Shown: positions 5,370 to 9,487 of the stretch, in pieces
Layout of the letters: every line of letters starts with the position of its first letter
How positions within the stretch are numbered: position 1 is the first letter of the stretch
Origin: an uncultured Romboutsia sp.
GTDB lineage: Bacteria > Bacillota > Clostridia > Peptostreptococcales > Peptostreptococcaceae
Assembly (NCBI GenBank): GCA_937907205.1
Contig: CALESE010000072.1
Location: 1 to 9,487, forward strand
Direction: 5' to 3'
DNA: 9,487 nucleotides
Program-made: the position numbers and the translations under genes
Notes under the pieces: generated by a model
What the model was told of the DNA's origin: nothing
Databases searched by the model: none
The model's input: only the letters and a program-made list of their open reading frames with translations

Positions 5370-6529
5370 TAAAAACACATAGAGTAAAATTAAATCTAAC
5401 TAAATCACAGTTTGAATTAGTTAGGGAAAAACAAATGGAAAGTGCTAATTGTTGGAACTACATAGTTAGTTTATCTAAAGAATACTATTTTGAACATAAA
5501 CAATGGATAAAGAAAAATGATATACAAAAGTTAATAAAAGGTAAATATAATCTACATAGTCAAACTATACAAGCTATATCAGATAAATTTGATGCAAATA
5601 GAAAAACTATATCCGAGTTAAGAAAAAAAGGTAACACTAAAGCTAAGTATCCATATAAGACTAAGAAGTTTTATGTAATCCCATTTAAAGCTAGTGCAAT
5701 AAATACTAATTCTAAAGGTAATTTAAAATTATCAATGTCAAAAGGTAGATATTTAGAATTAGATTTTAATGTACCTAATATAAAAACTGCTGAAATAGTT
5801 TGGCGAAATGGATATTATCTATACTACACTTTTGATAATGGATTAGATGAAATTGTAGCCGAAGGAACTAATACCGTAGGTGTAGACTTAGGCGAAATAC
5901 ATTCGTTAGCTAGTGTAACAAATGAAGGTGTAGGACTTATTATATCTAATAGAGAAGGTAGAAGTATCAAGCAATTTAGAAATAAGATGTATGCTTATAT
6001 CTCTAAACGATTAAGTAGATGCAAAAAAGGTAGTAGACAATCAAAGAGGTTATGGAGATTAAAGAATAAGATAAGAAGTAAAACAGATAATCAGTTAATG
6101 AATTTATATCACCAAACAACTAGAAAGTTTATAGATTTTTGTGTAGAGCAGAAGGTATGTGAAATAGTTCTTGGCGATATAAAAGGGATTGAAAAAGATA
6201 CTAAGAAAAAGAAAAGATTAAATAGAGTCAATAGACAAAAAATATCTCAAATGGAGTATGGTCGAATAAAAGACTATATAAAATATAAAGCTAAAGAGCA
6301 AGGTATTGAACTGAAGTTAGTTAAAGAAAACTATACTTCTCAAACTTGCCCAAAGTGTTCTAAAAAACACAAACCTACTGGTAGAACTTATAGTTGTACT
6401 TGTGGATATGAAACTCATAGAGATATAGTTGGGGCTTGGAATATTCTAAATAAAAAGCATAAATATGATTTAGTAGATTTTAGAATAAATCATAAGCAAC
6501 CATTAAATTTAAAAGTATCTACCGTTTAA
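5366..6529 (+). CDS. tnpB: TnpB, RNA-guided RuvC-like nuclease of IS605, with altered RuvC-II motif
   Basis: This 387-aa protein of typical TnpB length starts in the ATGA overlap with tnpA. Residues 1-160 form the N-terminal wedge/REC-like part. RuvC-I is VGVDLG (D174). RuvC-III is THRDIVGAWNI (D353). The zinc finger is C328-PK-C331 ... C344-T-C346. At RuvC-II, where most TnpB read (I/V)xED(L), this protein reads EIVLGDIKGI: glycine 270 takes the Glu position and D271 follows. E297 in ISQMEYGRIKDYIKYKAKEQ is a candidate relocated acid. TnpB uses the omega-RNA from the IS right end to cut DNA next to the TAM that matches the IS target, which favours IS retention. Whether this variant is catalytically active cannot be told from sequence. 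Otherwise it is complete. Confidence 0.93.
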   Translation: MIKTHRVKLNLTKSQFELVREKQMESANCWNYIVSLSKEYYFEHKQWIKKNDIQKLIKGKYNLHSQTIQAISDKFDANRKTISELRKKGNTKAKYPYKTKKFYVIPFKASAINTNSKGNLKLSMSKGRYLELDFNVPNIKTAEIVWRNGYYLYYTFDNGLDEIVAEGTNTVGVDLGEIHSLASVTNEGVGLIISNREGRSIKQFRNKMYAYISKRLSRCKKGSRQSKRLWRLKNKIRSKTDNQLMNLYHQTTRKFIDFCVEQKVCEIVLGDIKGIEKDTKKKKRLNRVNRQKISQMEYGRIKDYIKYKAKEQGIELKLVKENYTSQTCPKCSKKHKPTGRTYSCTCGYETHRDIVGAWNILNKKHKYDLVDFRINHKQPLNLKVSTV

Positions 6530-6657
6530 GGTAGTAGTGGCGAAGACACCGTCCGAAGTAGCTTGGCTTTGTAACCACCTCTGTTGTACTGTTTAAGTAT
6601 AAATAAGTGTGTTAGCCACCAAGAATCCCCTTGCTTTAGCTATGGGGAGTGTGTCAA
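6530..6657 (+). ncRNA. IS605 right end / TnpB omega-RNA scaffold
   Basis: The 128 nt between the tnpB stop and the RE cut site carry no real gene. They contain pairable segments (GTAGTGG near 6532 with CCACCTC near 6575) and the RE hairpin CCCCTTGCTTTAGCTATGGGG (6627-6647), ending in GTGTCAA (6651-6657). In this family the 3' end of tnpB mRNA is processed to the omega-RNA, and the guide is the flanking DNA directly after the RE, here starting TGATTTTAATAATATA (6658 on). The 5' end of the RNA is probably inside tnpB and is not defined here. Confidence 0.65.
6627..6647 (+). repeat. IS605 right-end (RE) hairpin
   Basis: CCCC-TT-GCT-TT-AGC-TAT-GGGG, with the same outer stem and CTTTAG core as the LE hairpin at 4845-4865. 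It lies 10 nt before the TCAA cut site end (6657). It is both a DNA site for TnpA and the last stem of the omega-RNA. Confidence 0.75.
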
Positions 6658-6784
6658 TGATTTTAATAATATAAAATTTCCTGACATAATTACATTAAAA
6701 AAATTAGGTTCTAATATTTTTAATACTGACTTTTCAGAAAAAACTTGTTCTAATTTAATTGAAGAACACTTGAAAATTACAAAT
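6658..6784. other. IS right flank, no supported gene; source of the TnpB guide
   Basis: These 127 nt contain an open frame that encodes NDFNNIKFPDIITLKKLGSN and about 26 more residues. It has no start or RBS of its own outside the IS, and it does not continue into the left flank when the IS is removed. The first ~16 nt would be the current omega-RNA guide. I see nothing else here. Confidence 0.4.
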
Positions 6785-6812
6785 AAAAAGATGTAGTTAA
6801 ACTACATCTTTT
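6785..6812. terminator. Bidirectional terminator between the IS flank and the lysogeny module
   Basis: AAAAAGATGTAGTT (6785-6798) and AACTACATCTTTTT (6799-6812) form a perfect 28-bp palindrome with A- and T-tracts on both sides. It ends 3 nt before the stop of the leftward ImmA-like gene and so terminates that operon. It also stops transcription running out of the IS. Confidence 0.8.
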
Positions 6813-6815
6813 TTA

Positions 6816-7268
6816 TTACCAATTTTCAAGTTTTAATTTAATTAAATCTTCTGGAACATTGAAAGCAGAAGATAATTGAGACATTGTATAACCATAAGAT
6901 AAAGCCTCTTCAAAATAATTATTAGGTATAATTAATTCAGCAGCAAAAGTATTTGCTTGAATTTCATATACGGATGTTTTCATTAAAGTATGGTTTTTAA
7001 AGTAAAATCCAGGACTATCCTTATGTAATAGAGCATGTCCTAATTCATGTGCAAGAACAAAATTTTTAGTAGTATCATCTAATTTATTATTAATGAATAT
7101 AAATTTATTTTTTTTGACCAATTTATACATTCCATATGCAGATTTTAAATCATGTTCTATTATTTCTATATTTAGTGATTTACATAATTCATATGGATTT
7201 CTAGTATTATATTTTTCAGTTAAATTTGAAACTAGCTTTGGAATATTTAATTTAGCAACACTCCCCAT
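6816..7268 (-). CDS. ImmA/IrrE-family zinc metalloprotease (anti-repressor protease)
   Basis: With the ATG at 7268 the protein is 150 aa. An upstream GTG at 7334 would overlap the repressor gene by 59 nt and has no good RBS, whereas AGAAAGGA lies 14 nt before 7268. Zinc motif HELGH is at 74-78 (VLAHELGHALLH), and the third ligand is E102 in YEIQANTFAAELIIP. Both are intact and diagnostic of the family. In ICEBs1 and related phages, ImmA cleaves its partner XRE repressor (ImmR) after activation and releases the element. Here the repressor gene lies directly upstream, 7 nt away on the same strand, matching that pair. The C-terminal YTMSQLSSAFNVPEDLIKLKLENW is typical. Transcription would come from the leftward promoter at 7781-7809. 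Confidence 0.9.
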   Translation of the reverse strand: MGSVAKLNIPKLVSNLTEKYNTRNPYELCKSLNIEIIEHDLKSAYGMYKLVKKNKFIFINNKLDDTTKNFVLAHELGHALLHKDSPGFYFKNHTLMKTSVYEIQANTFAAELIIPNNYFEEALSYGYTMSQLSSAFNVPEDLIKLKLENW

Positions 7269-7275
7269 ATATTTT

Positions 7276-7746
7276 CTATTTATCCTTTCTATATTTTTTA
7301 GGTGTATACTTAGCTTTATTTTTAATTTTTGCACTTCTTAATGCTAATTCCATAGCTTGTTCTATAAGTTCAAGTTCTTCTTCGTCAAGTTCAACACCAT
7401 TATAAAAGGCAGGACCATCTTGACCAGATTTAAAATCATCCATAATTTTTTTTAAATCCTTTTGTATGCTTTTTTCATCTTTCTTAGTTATTTCATTTGG
7501 ATCACTAGATGATTTAGTCTCCTTATTTTCTTCTTCCCATCCCATTAGATATGCTGGAGATATATCTAAAGCACTTGCAAATTCTTTAAGTTTTTCAATA
7601 TCAAGGCTTTTTATATGACCATCTTCATATCTTTTTATAGTACTTTCATGTAGATTAACTTTTTTACCAAGTTCAACTCTAGACATTTTTAATTTTTTTC
7701 TAGCGTTAAAAATTTTTATACCTACATCTGTGTTGAAATTACTCAT
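7276..7746 (-). CDS. XRE-family phage repressor (ImmR/CI-like)
   Basis: The protein is 156 aa; its ATG at 7746 follows AAGGAG on the minus strand. Residues ~8-66 form a five-helix XRE DNA-binding domain (IKIFNARKKLKMSRVELGKK, then NLHESTIKRYEDG), followed by the ISPAYLMGW end common in Clostridium phage repressors. Residues ~70-110 are an acidic/basic linker. Residues ~115-137 (VELDEEELELIEQAMELALR) form a C-terminal helix seen in repressors that pair with ImmA. There is no S24 LexA-type self-cleavage domain, so induction probably depends on the ImmA-like protease downstream and/or the Bro-N antirepressors. It should bind the CTTGCA operators at 7794-7905 and repress the rightward promoter while tuning its own. 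The operator assignment is inferred from position. Confidence 0.9.
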   Translation of the reverse strand: MSNFNTDVGIKIFNARKKLKMSRVELGKKVNLHESTIKRYEDGHIKSLDIEKLKEFASALDISPAYLMGWEEENKETKSSSDPNEITKKDEKSIQKDLKKIMDDFKSGQDGPAFYNGVELDEEELELIEQAMELALRSAKIKNKAKYTPKKYRKDK

Positions 7747-7780
7747 TTTAACAGCTCCTTATATTATTAAATCTAAATTT

Positions 7781-7809
7781 ATATTACAATAAACTGTAAT
7801 TACATGCAA
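7781..7809 (-). promoter_or_regulatory. Leftward (repressor) promoter
   Basis: On the minus strand, TTGCAT (7804-7809), 17 bp and TAATAT (7781-7786) lie 34 bp before the repressor ATG. The -35 is made from an operator half-site (TGCAAG on the plus strand, 7805-7810), which would give autoregulation. A separate small dyad TTACA/TGTAA (7784-7799) lies between -35 and -10. Confidence 0.55.
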
Positions 7810-7905
7810 GAAAAATAAAAAAATATTAAAAAAAACTTGCATAAAAGTATTGACAAGATTTAATTTAAGAATTATTATAAAAACATAACTTGCACATCAT
7901 GCAAG
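7794..7905. promoter_or_regulatory. Operator array of the lysogeny switch (CTTGCA-N5-TGCAAG)
   Basis: One perfect site is CTTGCA-CATCA-TGCAAG at 7889-7905, just downstream of the rightward -10. A half-site CTTGCA lies at 7836-7841, 8 bp before the rightward -35. A half-site TGCAAG lies at 7805-7810, overlapping the leftward -35, with a degenerate left arm from 7794. Repeated dyads placed exactly on two divergent promoters are the classic pattern for a CI/Cro-type switch. Which protein binds is inferred. Confidence 0.75.
7850..7878 (+). promoter_or_regulatory. Rightward (early/lytic) promoter
   Basis: A perfect TTGACA (7850-7855), 17 bp and TATTAT (7873-7878), the strongest promoter match in the window. 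Operator half-site 7836-7841 is immediately upstream, and the full operator 7889-7905 covers about +5 to +21, so a bound repressor would block it. It reads into the small HTH gene at 7921. Confidence 0.8.
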
Positions 7906-7920
7906 AAAAGAGGTGATAAT

Positions 7921-8121
7921 ATGAAATTGCATAAAGTTAAAGGAAGATTAAAAGAAAATGGATATACATATAATGAATTTTCTTTAATGATTGGAATGAG
8001 TACAACTTCTTTTAGTGATAAAATAAATGGAAGGAAGAGATTCTATATTGATGAAGTAAAAAAAATATCAAAAGTATTGAATTTTACAGATGAAGAAAAA
8101 ATTGATATTTTTTTAAGTTAA
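7921..8121 (+). CDS. Small Cro-like XRE DNA-binding protein
   Basis: The protein is 66 aa; the ATG is preceded by AGAGGTG (7910-7916). Almost the whole protein is one HTH domain: KVKGRLKENGYTYNEFSLMI, GMSTTSFSDKINGRKRF (recognition helix), IDEVKKISKVLNFTDEEKIDIFLS. It is the first gene under the rightward promoter, opposite the larger repressor, which is the position of Cro in lambda-like switches. It probably competes for the same CTTGCA operators; a further copy of the operator follows its stop codon. It has no effector or cleavage domain. Confidence 0.85.
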   Translation: MKLHKVKGRLKENGYTYNEFSLMIGMSTTSFSDKINGRKRFYIDEVKKISKVLNFTDEEKIDIFLS

Positions 8122-8123
8122 AA

Positions 8124-8140
8124 CTTGCATATCATGCAAT
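8124..8140. promoter_or_regulatory. Additional CTTGCA operator after the Cro-like gene
   Basis: CTTGCA-TATCA-TGCAAT matches the perfect operator at 7889-7905 in 14 of 17 positions if T8140 and the spacer changes are counted. It lies 2 nt after the stop of the small HTH gene and 36 nt before the Bro-N gene, so the switch proteins may also act here on a secondary promoter or as a roadblock. Confidence 0.65.
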
Positions 8141-8176
8141 AAAAGTTAATAATTAAAGAAAATAAGGAGGATTAAT

Positions 8177-8632
8177 ATGAATAATTTACAGATTTTTAAG
8201 AATGAAAAATTTGGACAAATAAGAACAGCAGAAATTGAAGGGAAGTTATATTTTGTTGGAAAAGATATTGCAAAAACTCTAGGATATAAGAATACAAATG
8301 ATGCAATATCAAGGCATTGTAAAGGGGTCGTAAAACACGAGGGGTTTAAAATTAATGGGATTAAAATTTCATTAATACCAGAGGGTGATATGTATAGGCT
8401 TATTACAAATAGTGAGTTACCAAGTGCAGAAGAATTTGAAAGTTGGGTATTTGACGAAGTCCTACCACAAATAAGAAAAACAGGTGGATACATACCAACA
8501 AATGAAGAAGATGATGATGCAACAATAATGGCAAAAGCATTAATGGTAGCACAAAGAACAATAGAAAAGAAAGATGAATTATTAAAAGCTACGGTAAAAT
8601 TATTTTATAAAAAATGTGAGGTAATAAAATAA
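8177..8632 (+). CDS. Bro-N domain phage antirepressor, short form lacking the usual C-terminal domain
   Basis: The protein is 151 aa; the ATG follows AAGGAGG (8164-8170). Residues ~1-103 are a full Bro-N (BRO family N-terminal) domain: NLQIFKNEKFGQIRTAEIEG, then YFVGKDIAKTLGYKNTNDAI, and the end block FESWVFDEVLPQIRKTGGYI. Bro-N proteins act as phage antirepressors or DNA-binding regulators. Full-length clostridial antirepressors usually add a linker and a C-terminal ANT/KilA-C domain (~230-260 aa). Here the linker (DDATIMAKALMVAQRTIEKKDELLKA) starts, then ends in an unrelated-looking basic tail TVKLFYKKCEVIK, so the C-terminal domain seems lost by deletion. The stop codon lies in the stem of a convergent terminator. 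The gene is probably cotranscribed with the Cro-like gene. Confidence 0.88.
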   Translation: MNNLQIFKNEKFGQIRTAEIEGKLYFVGKDIAKTLGYKNTNDAISRHCKGVVKHEGFKINGIKISLIPEGDMYRLITNSELPSAEEFESWVFDEVLPQIRKTGGYIPTNEEDDDATIMAKALMVAQRTIEKKDELLKATVKLFYKKCEVIK

Positions 8633-8652
8633 GCCCTATTGCTAGGACTTAT
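8629..8652. terminator. Bidirectional terminator between convergent genes
   Basis: ATAAG-C-CCTA (8629-8638), loop TTGC and TAGG-A-CTTAT (8643-8652) form a 9-bp stem with one internal mismatch. The stop codons of the Bro-N gene (8630-8632) and the leftward RHH gene (8649-8651) both lie in its arms. T-rich sequence follows on the minus-strand side (TTATTTTATT). Confidence 0.6.
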
Positions 8653-8822
8653 CTTTGATTATTATTATATTCTTCGGATTTTAGTTTCTCTAAACCAAGC
8701 TTTATTAACTCAATAGTAGCTTGATTACGATTAGGAAATCTTTGTTCAAAACGAAAATCTTCTATTTGTTTTAACATTTCTTCATCAACAGTTATAGAGA
8801 AACGAGGTTTATCAGTTGCCAT
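8649..8822 (-). CDS. Arc-like ribbon-helix-helix repressor (leftward)
   Basis: The protein is 57 aa from the ATG at 8822, chosen because AAAGGAGGTG lies 5-6 nt before it; the longer frame from 8870 would run through its own promoter. The fold is a β-strand KPRFSITVD (~5-13), then two helices EEMLKQIEDFRFEQ and NRNQATIELIKLGLEKL, the ribbon-helix-helix plan of Arc/Mnt. RFSITV would enter the DNA major groove as an intertwined dimer. It faces a second RHH gene (8983-9147) across a 160-bp region with two ACCAGT palindromes, one lying inside its own promoter. A role as the repressor of a secondary immunity switch (compare P22 immI arc/mnt/ant) is inferred from that layout and from the antirepressor gene beyond. 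Confidence 0.85.
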   Translation of the reverse strand: MATDKPRFSITVDEEMLKQIEDFRFEQRFPNRNQATIELIKLGLEKLKSEEYNNNQR

Positions 8823-8841
8823 AGTATCACCTCCTTTTAAT

Positions 8842-8870
8842 ATTATAACACCAGTGATGTACTGGTGCAA
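8842..8870 (-). promoter_or_regulatory. Leftward RHH promoter with embedded operator
   Basis: On the minus strand, TTGCAC (8865-8870), 17 bp and a perfect TATAAT (8842-8847). The spacer is almost entirely a 19-bp palindrome, CACCAGT-GATGT-ACTGGTG (8849-8867), so binding there would directly exclude RNA polymerase. Confidence 0.75.
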
Positions 8871-8904
8871 TGAATAAATTTAAAAAAAGTTTTTTAAAAA
8901 GTGG

Positions 8905-8961
8905 TTGACAGGTTAGGTGGTGAACTGATATTATAAATTCATAACCAGTGGTTCACTGGTG
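8905..8961 (+). promoter_or_regulatory. Rightward RHH/antirepressor promoter with operator at the start site
   Basis: TTGACA (8905-8910), 18 bp and TATTAT (8929-8934). The palindrome ACCAGT-GGTTC-ACTGGT (8944-8960) follows at about +2 to +18. It shares both arms and the 5-nt spacing with the operator in the opposing promoter, so one or both RHH proteins probably bind the two sites. Confidence 0.75.
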
Positions 8962-8982
8962 AAAAAGAAAGAGGGTGCTAAA

Positions 8983-9147
8983 ATGTCAACAATATTAAAA
9001 CGATTATCTGTAAGTATTCCAGCAGATTTAGAAATGGACTTAGATATATTAAAAAAAGAAAAATTCTACAAAGAGCCTCAAAGTGAAATGTTAAGGCACT
9101 TAATAAGATTAGGAATACAAGCAAGTAAAGAAGATCAACAAAACTAA
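8983..9147 (+). CDS. Arc-like ribbon-helix-helix regulator (rightward)
   Basis: The protein is 54 aa from the ATG at 8983, preceded by AGAGGGTG. A GTG at 8959 would also be open but starts within the operator and lacks an RBS. β-strand ILKRLSVSIP (~4-13), helix A DLEMDLDILKKEKF, helix B PQSEMLRHLIRLGIQASKE. It resembles the leftward RHH protein in fold but not closely in sequence, and the strand residues that read DNA differ (LSVSIP versus FSITVD). It is first in a transcript with the Bro-N antirepressor that follows 12 nt later. It is probably an autoregulator or Cro/Arc-like partner of the leftward protein. Confidence 0.82.
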   Translation: MSTILKRLSVSIPADLEMDLDILKKEKFYKEPQSEMLRHLIRLGIQASKEDQQN

Positions 9148-9159
9148 GGAGGAAATAAA

Positions 9160-9487
9160 ATGAATAACTTAATGATATTTGAAAACAAACAAGTTGAAGT
9201 ATTTGAATTAAATGGAGAAATATTATTTAATCCATATGATTGTGGTAAATGTTTAGGATTAACAGATAGTGCAGTAAGAAAAGCAATAACTAAGATGAAT
9301 GATAATCAAGTAAAAAAACTTACAAATTCAGATGTGAAAGATAGTAACATCCGAAAATTAAACAATGCAGGTGAAAATTTTCTAACTGAAAGTGGAGTAT
9401 ATAAACTAACATTTAAATCACAGAAAAAAGAAGCAGAAAGATTTCAAGATTGGGTAACAGACGAAGTCCTACCACAAATAAGAAAAA
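9160..9487 (+). CDS. Bro-N domain phage antirepressor, cut by the window end
   Basis: The ATG at 9160 follows AAGGAGG (9146-9152); 109 residues are visible. The Bro-N domain is MNNLMIFENKQVEVFELNGE, then ILFNPYDCGKCLGLTDSAVR, KAITKMNDNQVKKL, and the end block RFQDWVTDEVLPQIRK. Its protein is clearly diverged from the Bro-N protein at 8177-8632 in the middle but nearly the same at the domain end, and 28 nt of DNA are identical (9460-9487 = 8453-8480). It lies downstream of the rightward RHH gene in the same transcript, which suits an antirepressor controlled by the second switch. The C-terminal domain lies outside the window. Confidence 0.9.
   Translation, partial: MNNLMIFENKQVEVFELNGEILFNPYDCGKCLGLTDSAVRKAITKMNDNQVKKLTNSDVKDSNIRKLNNAGENFLTESGVYKLTFKSQKKEAERFQDWVTDEVLPQIRK

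Larger units (their letters stand above)
4828..6657 (+). mobile_element. IS200/IS605-family insertion sequence (tnpA + tnpB), complete
   Basis: The ~1830-bp element carries a Y1 transposase and TnpB between subterminal hairpins, with no terminal inverted repeats or target duplication, as is usual for this family. The left hairpin (4845-4865) is CCCC...TCTTTAGA...GGGG; the right (6627-6647) is CCCC..GCTTTAGC..GGGG. The right end finishes with GTGTCAA, and TCAA (6654-6657) is the right cleavage tetranucleotide known for IS608-type elements. TTAC (4824-4827), the IS608-type target, lies 17 nt before the left hairpin. I set the left boundary directly after it; this could be off by a few bases. 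Joining the flanks (…TTAC + TGATTTTA…) does not restore an ORF, so no gene appears interrupted. Both genes look intact. Confidence 0.88.

Noticed and set aside
6584..6796. 70-aa open frame across the IS right end
   Set aside because: It starts inside the omega-RNA/RE, has no RBS and joins IS sequence to flank. The flank part does not continue into the left flank in frame when the IS is removed.
7093..7341. 82-aa plus-strand frame
   Set aside because: It is antisense to the ImmA-like protease, which has intact catalytic motifs.
8146..8493. 115-aa minus-strand frame over the Bro-N gene
   Set aside because: It is antisense to a clear Bro-N gene with a good RBS.
1..9487. CRISPR array, tRNA or rRNA genes
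   Set aside because: I found no regularly spaced repeats with spacers and no tRNA or rRNA signature on either strand.

Overview
The window is very AT-rich (coding and non-coding alike), with clean AGGAGG-type ribosome binding sites, TTGACA/TATAAT-type promoters and Clostridium-like protein families. It most likely comes from a low-GC Clostridium sensu lato; I cannot name the species. There are no housekeeping genes. Everything is accessory: mobilization, a secreted bacteriocin-like protein, structured non-coding RNA, an insertion sequence and a phage lysogeny module. A plasmid, a phage-plasmid or an integrated mobile element fits better than core chromosome.

Left third (1-4598): the window opens inside the coiled-coil tail of a MobV (Pre/Mob) protein. 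A second, complete mob gene lies at 2961-4598. The two share a stretch of perfect DNA identity (1-55 = 3748-3802). Between them lie a secreted, possibly bacteriocin-type protein (618-1427), a 55-aa one-helix membrane protein (1449-1616), about 1.3 kb without convincing ORFs that is full of hairpins, and an oriT-like cluster of overlapping inverted repeats just upstream of mob. The 3.75 kb from mob copy to mob copy is laid out like one unit of a small mobilizable element (cargo, structured RNA, oriT, mob) that was integrated or duplicated by recombination in mob. No Rep protein is visible in that unit. The complete Mob protein keeps the metal-binding motif HLDETTPHMHLHF but appears to lack the catalytic histidine known from MobM.

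The non-coding region appears to hold two RNAs. One is a ~270-nt RNA (about 1785-2056) with its own promoter-like sequence and a strong intrinsic terminator. The other is a ~530-nt densely paired region (about 2080-2610) whose size and plasmid/phage setting recall the large ornate RNA classes (ROOL/GOLLD type).

Middle (4828-6657): a complete IS200/IS605-family element with LE and RE hairpins, a Y1 transposase gene (tnpA), an overlapping tnpB and a 3' omega-RNA region. TnpB lacks the usual RuvC-II glutamate and has a candidate replacement downstream.

Right third (6785-9487): a phage-type lysogeny control region. Leftward are an ImmA/IrrE-like metalloprotease and its XRE repressor partner. Rightward are a small Cro-like HTH protein and a truncated Bro-N antirepressor. 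CTTGCA-N5-TGCAAG operators and half-sites sit on the divergent promoters. A second, nested switch follows: two divergent small ribbon-helix-helix proteins whose facing promoters each carry an ACCAGT-N5-ACTGGT palindrome. A second Bro-N antirepressor runs off the window end.
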